64,000 bases of DNA from Bifidobacterium merycicum DSM 6492 (GCF_900129045.1 NZ_FQTX01000001.1:372001-436000), one strand, 5' to 3'. Positions 18,216 through 28,262 are shown, counted from the stretch's first letter. Program-made: numbers and translations. Notes: generated from the letters alone by a model not told the origin.

Positions 18216-20909
18216 CTACCCGGCGAAGGAGATGGGGGAGTCCAGCTCGGTTCCCGAGCCGTCGCGGCGCATGTCCGGTTCAGGCAGCTCCACCGGCGAA
18301 CCTGTCTCGGTGGAGGCATGCACCGGGTAATCGCCCACCCAGGCGAAGATCAGCGTGTTCTGCCCCTTGAGGAATCGCTGCGAGCGTACACCGCCGGTGG
18401 CACGCCCCTTGGTCGGGTACATTTCGAACGGGGTCACCTTGGCTGCGCCGTTTTCGGTTCCCGGCAGCGCGTCGGAATCGCCGGCCACGGTAAGCACCAC
18501 GGCGCCGGACGCCGAAGTCAGTCCGTTATCGCCTTCCTCATAGGTCCATGCGACCTTGTCGGCTGCGACTACATTGAATGTGGCAACCTTGCAGCCTTCC
18601 GCAAGCTTGATGCCCGCCATGCCTCCGGCCGTGCGGCCCTGCGGGCGTACATTCTTCGCCTCGAAGGTCAGTAGCGAGGAATCCGTGGAGATGAACACCA
18701 GTCGATCCTCGTCGCGGGCGATTGCGGCGAATACGATCTCATCGCCGTCCTTCAGGTCGATTACCGACCAGGAATCCATGGTGGTCGGGGCTTCGCGGTT
18801 CCAGCGTTTCACCACGCCCGCGCGCGTGCCGATGGCCAATGGCGGCAATGCCTGCGGCTCGGTCGTGTCGCTATCCGTCGCGTCATCGGAATGCTTTTTC
18901 GAAACGGGCTCCATGGCGATTGCGGTGACGACATGCTCGCCGCGGATCGGGTCGGTGCTTTCCGTCTGCCCGATCAGCTCATCCGCCTTCACCCCGCTGC
19001 TCAGACTGAGCGTGTTCGTAGCGGGTACGACCGGCAGATCGGCCACCTGCGCGAGCACCAGCCGTCCGGCCGATGTGATCAGCGCATAGGTGGCGCGTGT
19101 GGTGGTGCAGAAGATGGAGACGATCTGGTCGTCGGTGGCACGTTCACCGGAAACGGAACGTGACCGGAACATGCTCAGTGCTTCCGGCGTGGCCCGTGCG
19201 ATCAGTCCGGTGGCGCTCATCATCACCGTGCAGGGCTCGTCTTCGATTTCCAAAGCCATGCTTTGCTCGCCGGCCTTCTTCGCCGCCGCCACATCCGCAG
19301 CGGCGGATGACACCGTGTTAGCGGATTTGACGGCTTCGAGCGCCGAAGCGGAGACGCCGGTCATGCCTTCGGCCACAACCGGGGCGAGGTTGCCTTCGGC
19401 GTCGGTGTCCAGCAGCACGGTGCGGCGCGGCGTTCCGTATTCGGCCACGGCCCCGTCCATCTCATCGACCACGACCCGGTCGAGCGCCTTGTCGGACGCC
19501 AGGATGCGCTCGAGTTCCTCGATGCGTTTGTGCAGATCATCGCGTTCGGATTCCAGTTCGATGCGGCTCATCTTGGTCAGTCTGCGCAGACGCAGGTCGA
19601 GAATATACTGCGCCTGGATGTCGTCCAGGTCGAATACGGCCATCAACCGTGTTTTGGCGGCATCCGCGTTTTCGGAGGAGCGGATGACCTGGATCACCTC
19701 ATCGATGTCGATCAGCGCCAGCAACAGCCCCTCGACCAGATGCAGTCGCTCCAGTGCCTTCGTCCGGCGGAATTCGCTGCGACGCCTGATCACTACACGT
19801 CGGTGGTCGATCCACACCTGGAGCATCTCCTTAAGCCCCATGGTGTGCGGGCGCCCATTGACCAACGCCACGTTGTTCATGGCGAAATTATCCTGCAACG
19901 GGGTGTGCTTGAGCAGCTGCACGAGCACGGCGTGCGGGTCGAAACCGGTTTTCAGCTCGATCACCAAACGGGTGCCGTTATGGCGGTCGCTCAGGTCGAT
20001 CGCGCCGGAAATGCCTTCGAGCTTATGATTCTTCACGCCTTCGGAGATGCGTTCGAGCACCTTCTCCGGACCCACCATGTAGGGCAGTTCGGTCACCACG
20101 ATGGCTTGTTTGCGTGCGGTCACATGTTCGATATGCGTGGTGGCGCGAGTGGAAAGCGTGCCGCGTCCGGAAGCGTATGCCTCGCGGATGCCGTCGCGTC
20201 CGATGATCATGCCGCCGGTCGGCCAATCCGGGCCGGGCACGTAGCGCATCAGCTCCTCAAGCGTGGCGTCCGGGTGCACCATCAGATACTTCGCGGCGTT
20301 CACGACCTCGCCGAGATTATGCGTGGCGAGGTTCGTGGCCATGCCCACGGCGATGCCGGAGCCGCCGTTGACCAGCAGGTTCGGGATGGCGGCTGGAAGT
20401 ACGGTGGGTTCTTTGAGCTTGTTGTCGTAGTTTGGTGTGAAGTCGACGGTGTCCTCGTCGATATCGGCGTTCATGCCGAGCGCCGCGGGAGCGAGTCGGG
20501 CTTCGGTGTAACGGGATGCCGCCGGGCCGTCGTCCAGCGAGCCGAAATTGCCGTGACCGTCCACGAGCGGCAGTCTCATGGCGAACGGCTGTGCCAGTCG
20601 GACCATGGCTTCGTAGATGGCTGAATCGCCGTGCGGGTGGAGCTTGCCCATCACTTCTCCCACTACGCGCGCCGACTTCATGTACGGACGGTCCGGGTTC
20701 AGGTTCATCTGGCCCATCTGGTAGACGATGCGCCGCTGTACGGGCTTCATGCCATCGCGGGCATCGGGGAGTGCACGAGCGTAGATCACGGAGTACGCGT
20801 ATTCGAGGAATGATTTGCTCATCTCCTCATTCAACGGCGTCTCGACGATGTTCTCTTTCACTGTGCGCGGATCGTATGCCGGCGCGGCTGCCTTACGATG
20901 TGATGCCAT
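18216..20909 (-). CDS. parC: DNA topoisomerase IV subunit A (ParC/GyrA family)
   Basis: This 897-aa type IIA topoisomerase A subunit cuts and passes DNA strands to decatenate chromosomes, together with ParE, which is not in this window. The catalytic tyrosine is Tyr134 in [11 protein letters not shown]. The quinolone-resistance region reads [11 protein letters not shown] with Ser96 and Glu100, the drug-sensitive type at both usual mutation positions. The C-terminal half carries the beta-pinwheel repeats but no clear GyrA-box, which is why I favour ParC over GyrA. ATG 20909 has an AAGGAG site; the longer frame to 20930 adds only a few residues. A stretch near residues 530-570 is Ala/Ser-rich and probably an unstructured linker. 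Confidence 0.85.
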   Translation of the reverse strand: MASHRKAAAPAYDPRTVKENIVETPLNEEMSKSFLEYAYSVIYARALPDARDGMKPVQRRIVYQMGQMNLNPDRPYMKSARVVGEVMGKLHPHGDSAIYEAMVRLAQPFAMRLPLVDGHGNFGSLDDGPAASRYTEARLAPAALGMNADIDEDTVDFTPNYDNKLKEPTVLPAAIPNLLVNGGSGIAVGMATNLATHNLGEVVNAAKYLMVHPDATLEELMRYVPGPDWPTGGMIIGRDGIREAYASGRGTLSTRATTHIEHVTARKQAIVVTELPYMVGPEKVLERISEGVKNHKLEGISGAIDLSDRHNGTRLVIELKTGFDPHAVLVQLLKHTPLQDNFAMNNVALVNGRPHTMGLKEMLQVWIDHRRVVIRRRSEFRRTKALERLHLVEGLLLALIDIDEVIQVIRSSENADAAKTRLMAVFDLDDIQAQYILDLRLRRLTKMSRIELESERDDLHKRIEELERILASDKALDRVVVDEMDGAVAEYGTPRRTVLLDTDAEGNLAPVVAEGMTGVSASALEAVKSANTVSSAAADVAAAKKAGEQSMALEIEDEPCTVMMSATGLIARATPEALSMFRSRSVSGERATDDQIVSIFCTTTRATYALITSAGRLVLAQVADLPVVPATNTLSLSSGVKADELIGQTESTDPIRGEHVVTAIAMEPVSKKHSDDATDSDTTEPQALPPLAIGTRAGVVKRWNREAPTTMDSWSVIDLKDGDEIVFAAIARDEDRLVFISTDSSLLTFEAKNVRPQGRTAGGMAGIKLAEGCKVATFNVVAADKVAWTYEEGDNGLTSASGAVVLTVAGDSDALPGTENGAAKVTPFEMYPTKGRATGGVRSQRFLKGQNTLIFAWVGDYPVHASTETGSPVELPEPDMRRDGSGTELDSPISFAG

Positions 20910-20978
20910 GGGACTCCTTGGAATTTGCAAACTCGCTCCATTTTAGCGTCTTCACCGCCGCCGCGGTTTGCCGCCTGT

Positions 20979-21019
20979 ATATCGTCCGCATATCGTTCGA
21001 TGACGCCGGATATCATTCG
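20979..21019. promoter_or_regulatory. Three direct repeats of ATATCGTTCG type
   Basis: ATATCGTCCG at 20979, ATATCGTTCG at 20990 and ATATCATTCG at 21010 are spaced 11 and 20 bp apart, close to one and two helical turns. They sit between divergent parC and the esterase/aaPG synthase operon, so a regulator could bind there. No known site matches. Confidence 0.35.
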
Positions 21020-21170
21020 ACAGAACGATGGATACCGTTGTCATGCGGCATACAATCGAAAAACGTGATGCCGCGGGATGATGCTGCGGATTTCGTGCCA
21101 AGCCGCGGGGCGTTGTTTCGTACGTAGTTGGTTACGGTGTATATGGCCATCACGAAAGGAAAGAGAAGCA

Positions 21171-22535
21171 ATGCTCAATCAGCCTTGGCTGAAACCTGTC
21201 ATGGAATGCTCGCTGGTAAGCGGGGCATTGCCATGGACGTTCTGGATACTCACCATAGCCGGGATGATCGCGGTGCTGGCGTTCCTCATCAGGGGAGGGA
21301 ATCGTAGGCAGGTGATCGTCACGCTGATCGCCACGGTGGTGAGCGGCGGCTTGGGATATCTGCTGACTTGGCTGTGCTCCGACGTGTTCGTGGTGTTCGG
21401 CGTCGAAATGGGAGCCAAGGTGATTCGCGCCGTGGCGATCGGTTTCGCGGCGCTGGCGCTGCTCATCTGCGGTGTGGTGTTCCTACGCAAGTGGAAGCGC
21501 GTCGTGGCATCCGTGGCCGTCGTCGTGGCGCTGTTCGCCACCTGCATCCATGTGGATGCGATCTACGAGGAGTTCCCGACCGTCGGCAGCCTGTTCGGTT
21601 ACACGGGGTATTCGAAACTGTCCGCATCCAAATTGCATAAGAGCACGATGAGTGTCAAGGAGTGGAAGAAACTCGCCGCCGAAGGCAAGAAGCCAACGAC
21701 CCCGAAGGAAGGACGCATCTACAACATATCCATTCCCGCCACGGAATCCGGGTTCAAGGTCCGCGACGCCATGGTCTACCTGCCGCCTGCCGCATTGAGC
21801 GCCAATCCACCCAAACTGCCGGTCATGGAACTCATGGCCGGGCAGCCGGGCAGTCCGGGGCGTTTCTTCCAAGCCAGCCATATCAAGGGCATGCTCGACG
21901 AATACGCGTCCAAGCATGACGGGCTGGCGCCGATCGTGATCTCCCCGGACCAGAACGGGTCGAACTCCAATAACAGCCTGTGCGCCGACACATCGCAGGG
22001 CAAGGCGGAAACCTATCTCACCCGGGACGTGGTCGACTGGGTGAAGGAGAACCTGCCCGTGTCCAATCAACGGTGGGCCATCGGCGGCTTCTCACAGGGC
22101 GGGACCTGCGCCACGCAGCTGGGGCCGAGGCATCCGAAGCAATACTCGTTGATCATGGCGGTCGGCGGCGAACTGCAACCGACCAGCGGCAGCGTCGAGC
22201 ACATGGTCTCCGAGTATTTCAACGGGAACCAGAGCGCCTATGACAGTCAGATCCCGGCCAACGCCATCAAGGAGCATGCGCCCAGCGATCAGGTCATGAT
22301 CCTCGGATCAGGCGCCCTTGACCACCAGTCGCTTACCAATCTGGAAACCAACGCGCAGGCCGGTATCCAGGCGGGCATGACGGTCGTCAAGATCAAGGTG
22401 CCCGACACCGCCCATGACTGGCATGCGGTGCAGGCGGTGCTCAAGCCGACCATCGACCGGTTCGCCGACATGAGCGGACTGGGAAAAATGACGAAAACCT
22501 TTAATGAATATGAATCAGTGGAGGTATTGCCGTGA
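21171..22535 (+). CDS. Membrane-anchored alpha/beta-hydrolase (esterase D/antigen 85-type)
   Basis: This 454-aa protein has about four hydrophobic segments in the first 125 residues and then a large extracytoplasmic esterase domain of PF00756 type. The nucleophile elbow is GFSQGG with Ser308. An Asp in SGALDHQS and a His in DTAHDWHAV are the likely rest of the triad. ATG 21171 follows the ribosome site AAGGAAAGAG. The gene overlaps the next one, an aminoacyl-phosphatidylglycerol synthase, by 4 bp (GTGA), so the two are co-translated. Enzymes of this kind next to such synthases can hydrolyse aminoacylated lipids, so a role in removing the lipid's amino acid is plausible but inferred. A mycolyl-transferase role is unlikely in a genus without mycolic acids. 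Confidence 0.78.
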   Translation: MLNQPWLKPVMECSLVSGALPWTFWILTIAGMIAVLAFLIRGGNRRQVIVTLIATVVSGGLGYLLTWLCSDVFVVFGVEMGAKVIRAVAIGFAALALLICGVVFLRKWKRVVASVAVVVALFATCIHVDAIYEEFPTVGSLFGYTGYSKLSASKLHKSTMSVKEWKKLAAEGKKPTTPKEGRIYNISIPATESGFKVRDAMVYLPPAALSANPPKLPVMELMAGQPGSPGRFFQASHIKGMLDEYASKHDGLAPIVISPDQNGSNSNNSLCADTSQGKAETYLTRDVVDWVKENLPVSNQRWAIGGFSQGGTCATQLGPRHPKQYSLIMAVGGELQPTSGSVEHMVSEYFNGNQSAYDSQIPANAIKEHAPSDQVMILGSGALDHQSLTNLETNAQAGIQAGMTVVKIKVPDTAHDWHAVQAVLKPTIDRFADMSGLGKMTKTFNEYESVEVLP

Positions 22536-25150
22536 GCGGTGAAACCAAGGAAGAAAAGAAACCAAGGCCCGCAACGCCTTGGACCATGCTGTGGGATGAC
22601 GCCAAGCGATGGAACAAGAACCATAATTTCGCCACCATCACGACGGCGGCGTTCGTGGCGATCAACATCGTCCTGTGGATCATTCTGGCGTGTTTCGGCC
22701 ATAGGCTGCCGTTGCGTTACCTCAACACCACCATCGCCGACTTCAACATCGGCAAGTTGCTGGTTTCGCTGGTACTGACCCGCGGCGTGCTGCAAATGCT
22801 CGGCGGCGCGTTGCTGATCATCTTCGTGCTGACCGTCGCCGAATCACGCATGGGTGTTATGCGCACCATCGTGGTGTCGCTGGTGAGTGCCCTCGGTGGT
22901 CTGGTCGTCGGCATCGGCCTGTGCTACGGCATCGGCCTGGCCTATCAGGATGTTGGATTCATCACCCGACAGCAGTTCACGCTCAGCCCGGTGGTGCTGG
23001 TCATCGGCGCGCTCATGGCGGCCAGCGCCTACAGTGATACCCTGATGCGCCGTCGTATCAGACTGCTTGGTTACATCGCCATCCTCGTGGTGTTGCTGTA
23101 TGGCGGCAATCCCGGTGACTATTGTGTGCTCGCCGCCGCCCTGATCGGTCAGATCATCGGTCGCGTGTGCGCCGGAGCGCCCAAGCGCAGGTCGTTCCTA
23201 GCCAAGGGTGGAACCGAGGCATCCAAGGGTATGCATCCGTGGCAGTTCAGTTCCGTGTTGGAAAGCCGTCGAATCTTCGGTGCGATCTCGGCCATCATGG
23301 CCTTGGGCCCGCTCACCGCGATCACCTCGCCCAACCATGCCGGCCCGTTGAGCACGCTCGGCCTGCTGATGAGCCCCGATTACGTCGATAATGTCTCGCT
23401 CGCCGATTGCCTGGCGAACAACACCAAGCAGGGCTGCTTCCTCCAGTTCGATCTGCTGCGCGTCTCCATGCCCGGTGGCGTGCTGCGCTCCCTGCTGCCC
23501 ACCGCGGTGATGCTGGTGCTCGCGTGGGGCGTATACCGTGGCCGTCGTTTCGCGGCGATCGGCACCGTGGCCGTCGACATCCTGCAGGTGTTCGTCGCGG
23601 TGGTCTACTACCTGTTCATCCCGATGACGTTCTCCGATGGCGGTTTCTCCTCTTTGGCGCGTCATGGTGCGATGTTCGCCTGCATCACCACCGCGTTGCC
23701 GTCGTTGCTGCTTGCGGTCGCGTTGATCATGTCGATGAACCACTTCAACATTGCGATCGGCTGGCAGCGTCTGGCGCATGGCCTGAGCGCCATGGCCATC
23801 GCGTTCCTCGCCTGCGCGGGTCTGTTCCTCATCTACGGCATGGCCCATCCGGACTCCTTCAAGCCCACGGTCACCATGGAAAGCCTGCTCGGCGAATTGC
23901 CTAGCCGTTTCCTGCCCATCGGTTTCCTGCACTTCTCCGGGCTGAGTTTCGAACCGAAGACCCTGATCGCGTCCGTGGTGTTCCAAGGTGTCGGCCTGGT
24001 GTTCTGGCTGATCGTGCTCGTGGTGATGCTGCGTTGGATGAAGGACGCCATCCAGGAGAACGAAGCCGTCCGCGAACGCACCGGCCGTCTGGTCGAGCTC
24101 GACGGCGAATCCATGAGCTTCATGGCCACGTGGGAGGGCAACCAGTATTGGCTGTCGCCGTCCAAGCGTTCCGCGGTGGCGTACCGTGTCGTCAACGGCA
24201 TCGCGCTGACCTGTACCGGTCCGTTCGGCGATCCCGCCGAGTGGGAAAGCGATTTGAAGGAGTTCTCCTCCTTCTGCGCCAAGCAGTCGCTGATCCCCGT
24301 GTTCTACAGCGTGCATCGCGGGCAGCGTGACTTCCTGCTCAAGTCCGGCTGGCATTCCATCGAGGTCGGCGGCGAAATGGTGGTCGATCCGCGTAGCTGG
24401 AAGACCACCGGCAAGAAGTGGCAGGACATCCGCACGGCCATCAACAAGGCCAAGCGTGAAGGCATCACCGACGTGTACTCCAGTTTCGCCGACGCGCCGT
24501 TCGACGTGCGTGAGCAGATCGAGGACATTTCCGACGAATGGACGTCCGGCAAGGCGCTGCCTGAAATGAAGTTCACCCTCGGTGGCGTGGAGGAGCTGCG
24601 CGATCCCCGCGTCAAGCTGCTGTACGCCATCGACGCGGACGGTCGCGTGCTCGGCGTCACCAGCTGGATGCCGACATGGCGCGATGGCCGTCTGGTCGGT
24701 TGGACGTTGGACTTCATGCGTCATCGCACCGACAGCCCGAACGGCATCATGGAGTTCCTCATCGCCCGTATGGCCCAGCGTCTGCATGACGAGGGCGAGG
24801 CCGATCCGCAGAACGCCGTCGAGTTCATGAGCCTGTCCGCGGCGCCGCTCGCCGGCATGAATCCGGAGCGCGACAACACCGATGAGAACGGCAACACCAG
24901 TGAAGGCATGGTCATCCTGCAGCATGGCCTGCAGCTGGTCGCCAACCTTATGGAACCGGCGTATGGCTTCCGTTCGCTGTTCAACTTCAAGCGCAAGTTC
25001 CAGCCCGCCGAAGAGCCCGTATACGTGTGCTACCGCGATTCGGCGAAGCTCGCGCAGATCGGTTTGGCTGTGGTGCGCGCCTACGTGCCGACCGTCACCG
25101 TGAAGCAGGCCGTGGGCATGGTGAAGCCCCTCGGCAACGGCCGCAAGTGA
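22532..25150 (+). CDS. Aminoacyl-phosphatidylglycerol synthase/flippase-like protein (MprF-type, DUF2156)
   Basis: This 872-aa membrane protein carries about 12-14 hydrophobic segments over its first 500 residues. A cytosolic DUF2156 domain of double-GNAT fold follows (about 520-860), the catalytic part of MprF/aPGS enzymes that move an amino acid from aminoacyl-tRNA to phosphatidylglycerol. The membrane part begins with a rhomboid-like arrangement rather than the classic MprF flippase, as in actinobacterial versions. The amino acid (Lys, Ala or other) cannot be told from the sequence. GTG 22532 overlaps the esterase stop by 4 bp. The product usually lowers the negative surface charge and so helps resist cationic peptides; here the linked esterase could reverse it. 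Confidence 0.82.
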   Translation: MSGETKEEKKPRPATPWTMLWDDAKRWNKNHNFATITTAAFVAINIVLWIILACFGHRLPLRYLNTTIADFNIGKLLVSLVLTRGVLQMLGGALLIIFVLTVAESRMGVMRTIVVSLVSALGGLVVGIGLCYGIGLAYQDVGFITRQQFTLSPVVLVIGALMAASAYSDTLMRRRIRLLGYIAILVVLLYGGNPGDYCVLAAALIGQIIGRVCAGAPKRRSFLAKGGTEASKGMHPWQFSSVLESRRIFGAISAIMALGPLTAITSPNHAGPLSTLGLLMSPDYVDNVSLADCLANNTKQGCFLQFDLLRVSMPGGVLRSLLPTAVMLVLAWGVYRGRRFAAIGTVAVDILQVFVAVVYYLFIPMTFSDGGFSSLARHGAMFACITTALPSLLLAVALIMSMNHFNIAIGWQRLAHGLSAMAIAFLACAGLFLIYGMAHPDSFKPTVTMESLLGELPSRFLPIGFLHFSGLSFEPKTLIASVVFQGVGLVFWLIVLVVMLRWMKDAIQENEAVRERTGRLVELDGESMSFMATWEGNQYWLSPSKRSAVAYRVVNGIALTCTGPFGDPAEWESDLKEFSSFCAKQSLIPVFYSVHRGQRDFLLKSGWHSIEVGGEMVVDPRSWKTTGKKWQDIRTAINKAKREGITDVYSSFADAPFDVREQIEDISDEWTSGKALPEMKFTLGGVEELRDPRVKLLYAIDADGRVLGVTSWMPTWRDGRLVGWTLDFMRHRTDSPNGIMEFLIARMAQRLHDEGEADPQNAVEFMSLSAAPLAGMNPERDNTDENGNTSEGMVILQHGLQLVANLMEPAYGFRSLFNFKRKFQPAEEPVYVCYRDSAKLAQIGLAVVRAYVPTVTVKQAVGMVKPLGNGRK

Positions 25151-25157
25151 TGCCATG

Positions 25158-25199
25158 AGGCTCCGGAACCGGGCGTGGAAACGCTTCGGCCCGGAGCCT
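25158..25199 (+). terminator. Terminator after the aaPG synthase operon
   Basis: A 9-bp stem AGGCTCCGG/CCGGAGCCT with a 24-nt inner region starts 8 bp after the stop codon. Confidence 0.65.
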
Positions 25200-25216
25200 T
25201 CGGTTTGAATCGATCG

Positions 25217-25263
25217 CTCACCCCTCAACCGGTCCGGCAACGGAATCCCGGTTGGGGGGTGAG
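25217..25263 (+). promoter_or_regulatory. Leader hairpin before the nucleotide pyrophosphatase-type gene
   Basis: A 16-bp stem (25217-25232 with 25248-25263, one G-U-type mismatch) ends only 18 bp before the next start codon. It could be a second terminator for the upstream operon or an attenuator for the gene after it. Confidence 0.45.
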
Positions 25264-25281
25264 GTTTAGGATAGGGACATC

Positions 25282-26532
25282 ATGGAAATGCCGGAAAGAA
25301 AAGAACTGCTGGGGCTGGTGCCCACGGCGACGTATGGTGATCACCTGCCGCAGGAGGGGGAGCGCGGGGGAGCGTTGCACCTGTCTTCCATCCTGCCGGC
25401 CTTGTCCAGCGCCATCGGGCATCCCGTGCCCACGGCTGTGCATGGCGACCCGAAGAGCTTGCAGCGCGCGTTGGGATTCCCCGACGTGCGTTCCGCCATC
25501 GTGGTGCTGGTGGATGGTCTTGGCTTCTGGAATCTCACCGACCGCATCGGGCACGCGCCGTACTTGCGCTCGCTGCTGAGGGACGAGGCGAACCGCCGCC
25601 CCATCTCCACTTGCGCTCCCAGCACCACCACGGCGGCCATGGGCACGTTCGGCACGGGCACCTGCCCGGGGTTGACGGCCATGGCCGGGTATACGCAGTT
25701 CGTGCCTGCACTGGACAGGCTCATCCAGCTCATCCAGTTCAAGGATCCGCTCGCGCCGAAGATGAATGGTCCTCTCGCGCCCATCATCGATCCGCATGAT
25801 CTGCAGCGCCAGCCCACCGTGTTTGAGACGCTGAGCGCTCAAGGGGTGCGTGTCACGAGTTCCGGGCTGGCGAAATTCAAGGGGTCGCCGTTGAGCGAGG
25901 CGGCATTGCGCGGAAGCGAGTACATCGCCAACGTCACGCCGCGCGAACGGGTCAGGGCGGCCGCCGGTGCCGCGCGCAAGCCGGGATTGTCGTATCTGTA
26001 CATTCGTGACGCGGACAAGGTCGGTCACAGCAGCGGCTGGGACAGCGATAAATGGATCGCCGCGTTCGAGCATATCGACGCTCAACTGGCATTGCTGGCC
26101 AGGGAGGCTCCGAAGGGCACGCTGATCGTGATCACCGCCGACCATGGCATGGTGAACGCCGATCCGGCCAAACGTATCGACATCGCAGGCGAACCGGCAT
26201 TGCAGCGGGGTGTCCGCTTCGTGGGCGGAGAACCGCGTGCGGTGATGCTGTATGCGGAGGATGATCCGGAGGCCGTGGCGGGTAGATGGCGTGATTTCCT
26301 GGGCGATAGGGCGTTGGTCCGTACCAAGACGCAGGCGATGGCCGATGGTTTGTTCGGCATGGTGAGCGAACGCGTGGCGCCGATGCTCGGCGACGTGATC
26401 GTGCAGGCTGCCGATGAGGTCACGATCGTCGATTCGCGCACCCAGGCGGATAAGGCCACGCGCCTGCTCAGCGTGCATGGATCGCAGACCATGATGGAAA
26501 TGGACATCCCCTGCATTGTGGATGTGGCCTGA
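25282..26532 (+). CDS. Alkaline phosphatase-superfamily phosphodiesterase (nucleotide pyrophosphatase type)
   Basis: This 416-aa protein belongs to the type I phosphodiesterase/nucleotide pyrophosphatase branch of the alkaline phosphatase superfamily. The metal-binding Asp78 is in VVLVDGLGFWN. The nucleophile segment is STTTAAMGTFGTG (Thr at 115-117). A later metal-binding segment is ADHGMVNADP. It lacks a signal peptide, so a cytoplasmic enzyme acting on nucleotides or phosphodiesters is likely. Substrates in this family range widely and I cannot assign one. ATG 25282 has GGGAC upstream; ATG 25288 is an alternative. A hairpin just upstream may control its expression. It converges on sepH. 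Confidence 0.75.
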   Translation: MEMPERKELLGLVPTATYGDHLPQEGERGGALHLSSILPALSSAIGHPVPTAVHGDPKSLQRALGFPDVRSAIVVLVDGLGFWNLTDRIGHAPYLRSLLRDEANRRPISTCAPSTTTAAMGTFGTGTCPGLTAMAGYTQFVPALDRLIQLIQFKDPLAPKMNGPLAPIIDPHDLQRQPTVFETLSAQGVRVTSSGLAKFKGSPLSEAALRGSEYIANVTPRERVRAAAGAARKPGLSYLYIRDADKVGHSSGWDSDKWIAAFEHIDAQLALLAREAPKGTLIVITADHGMVNADPAKRIDIAGEPALQRGVRFVGGEPRAVMLYAEDDPEAVAGRWRDFLGDRALVRTKTQAMADGLFGMVSERVAPMLGDVIVQAADEVTIVDSRTQADKATRLLSVHGSQTMMEMDIPCIVDVA

Positions 26533-26571
26533 TCACGCCGATACGGCGGCTCTGACGGGCTTGGAAACAGT

Positions 26572-26609
26572 GAACGGCCTTCCCGGTGAGGACCACCGGA
26601 AGGCCGTTC
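26572..26609. terminator. Bidirectional terminator between convergent genes
   Basis: A 16-bp stem with one bulged C (26572-26588 with 26594-26609) lies between the stop codons of the phosphodiesterase gene and sepH. Confidence 0.75.
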
Positions 26610-26646
26610 TGTATGGGCGTGTGGGAAGGCGTTTGCCGCCTATCGA

Positions 26647-27831
26647 TCATTCGCCGAAGAGGATCTCGTCCCAACTGGGTACCGCGGAACGACCGGAACG
26701 GCGCTTCGCCCGCACCGTCTTGGCCACGCGCGGCGTTTCATCCGTATCCGTCGCGTCCTGCGCGGCGACGGCCTGCTCGGACGTGATGCTGCGGGTCTCC
26801 GGTGTGTTCGGATCGCCTTGGGGCTGGTCGGTGGATTGGCTTTGCGCGTCATCGGACTGCGGCTGACCGTCGTCGCCGTTGCTGTTGTTGCCTTCCGCGT
26901 TCTGGGTATCGGCGACGTTCGTATCCGTGTTCGCGCCGGTGCCGCCGGCGTTTTCGGCGTGCTCATCGGGGGAGTCTCCCCGCTCGTCGCCATTCGCGGC
27001 ATCACCCTCATCGCCGCCGTTCCGGGAACCATCCGTCTCGTTGTGCTCGTTCGCCATGGCCTCGGCGGTCTGCGCGGTGTATGCCACGGTGTCCACCGCG
27101 AGACGCTGCGTGCCGTTCACCCGCTCGGTGATCAGCGGAATCGTGGGCGAAGGGGAATCCCCATCCGCGGTGTGCGCGGATGCCGTGTCGTCCAACGGAA
27201 CCGTCTCATCGAAGATGATGTTGGGGGAACGGTCGACGATGCGATGCTCCTCCATGATCCGCTTCGCGATGTCGTTAAGGCTCACCACGGAATTGTCATG
27301 CATATTCCAAGTCCATTCGGCGCGCATCTGTTCGCCGGAAATCATGAAATCGGCGAAGATATGCCACGGCTCATGCCCACGGCGCGTCGCGCTCCAGGCG
27401 AGCGTGTCACGTTCGATATGCGACTCGCTGATGGCGATCGCGATCAGATCCTCCACCGTGTGCGCACGGCTCTCCTTCGGGGCCGGAACGCGTTTGAACT
27501 GTTCGATGGCGTACTGCTTCTCGGTCTGCACCGAGGAGGAGAACCGTCGGACCAGCGCCTCGTTGAGGTTGTACTGCTCGGCCACCTCCGAAGGGGTGAA
27601 ACCGGCGCGAATCAGCTGCTGGATCTTCGAAATCGGCAGCGTGTCGTGGGTCTGGGGTTGCTGTTGTCCCGACGCTTCCAAGCGAATCTGCTTGGCTTCA
27701 AGGATGGCTCGCTCCAGTTTTTCGTCCACCGTGACGAGGAACTTCTCGCCGCCCGCGACGAATACCAGGTCACCTGCGTCGGAGACATGGTCCAGTCGGG
27801 CGCCCCGAGGCGAATTATCAGCCATGCGCAC
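26647..27831 (-). CDS. sepH: SepH-type septation protein (DUF3071)
   Basis: This 394-aa protein has the conserved N-terminal DUF3071 domain with a helix-turn-helix-like segment (FTPSEVAEQYNLNEALVRRF, about 76-95). A second conserved block around 120-190 includes a Trp-rich patch. The tail of about 200 residues is acidic, Asn/Asp/Thr/Gln-rich and probably disordered, ending in a basic patch. SepH is an actinobacterial division protein that binds FtsZ through its N-terminal region and stimulates filament assembly. Start choices are GTG 27831 and ATG 27825, behind a GGAAAG purine run. It is divergent from the DUF4193 gene across 140 bp. The long plus-strand frames over this gene are shadows of its acidic tail. 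Confidence 0.85.
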   Translation of the reverse strand: MRMADNSPRGARLDHVSDAGDLVFVAGGEKFLVTVDEKLERAILEAKQIRLEASGQQQPQTHDTLPISKIQQLIRAGFTPSEVAEQYNLNEALVRRFSSSVQTEKQYAIEQFKRVPAPKESRAHTVEDLIAIAISESHIERDTLAWSATRRGHEPWHIFADFMISGEQMRAEWTWNMHDNSVVSLNDIAKRIMEEHRIVDRSPNIIFDETVPLDDTASAHTADGDSPSPTIPLITERVNGTQRLAVDTVAYTAQTAEAMANEHNETDGSRNGGDEGDAANGDERGDSPDEHAENAGGTGANTDTNVADTQNAEGNNSNGDDGQPQSDDAQSQSTDQPQGDPNTPETRSITSEQAVAAQDATDTDETPRVAKTVRAKRRSGRSAVPSWDEILFGE

Positions 27832-27905
27832 ACCACTTTCCGCTAAAACTTATGCACTTCTTTAAGTATGCCCCACGTGTCGAACTTTACGAGTATTTCT
27901 TTTCG

Positions 27906-27911
27906 TGTATC
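27906..27911 (+). promoter_or_regulatory. Candidate -10 box (TATCCT) for the DUF4193-dut-relA group
   Basis: TATCCT lies 16 bp after a weak -35 (TTTACG) and about 60 bp before the DUF4193 start, in the sepH divergent region. Confidence 0.3.
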
Positions 27912-27971
27912 CTCTACGGGAGTAGACCCGACACCGAGTGCGTGTCGCTTGGACCGAAGAAAGGAAATGTG

Positions 27972-28262
27972 ATGGCTCAGGATTACGATTTCCCCCGCAA
28001 TAAGGACGAGGACGAGGAATCGCTGCAGGCCTTGGGCAAAAGCTCGCAGAACTCCGCGAGCGATCTTGATGACGACGAGAACGCCATCGCCGAGGATTAC
28101 GAGCTGCCCGGCGCCGATCTGAGCAACGAGGACTCCTCCGTGACGGTGATTCCGATGCAGGGTGACGAGTTCATCTGCTCCGAATGCTTCCTGGTGAAGC
28201 ATCGCAGCCAGCTCGACCACACCACCGAGGATGGTCCCGTCTGCAAGGAATGCGCCGCCTGA
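27972..28262 (+). CDS. DUF4193 family protein
   Basis: This 96-aa acidic protein matches the small actinobacterial DUF4193 family. It has an Asp/Glu-rich N-terminus and a C-terminal cysteine pattern CSECF...CKECA, which suggests a zinc ribbon. Its role is not known. ATG 27972 follows AAGGAAATG. Its stop overlaps the start of dut (TGATG), so the two are translationally coupled, and their pairing is common in Actinobacteria. Confidence 0.85.
   Translation: MAQDYDFPRNKDEDEESLQALGKSSQNSASDLDDDENAIAEDYELPGADLSNEDSSVTVIPMQGDEFICSECFLVKHRSQLDHTTEDGPVCKECAA

Noticed and set aside
23198..25240. 680-codon minus-strand frame over the aaPG synthase
   Set aside because: Shadow frame rich in His, Arg and Gln with no homology; the plus-strand gene is well supported.
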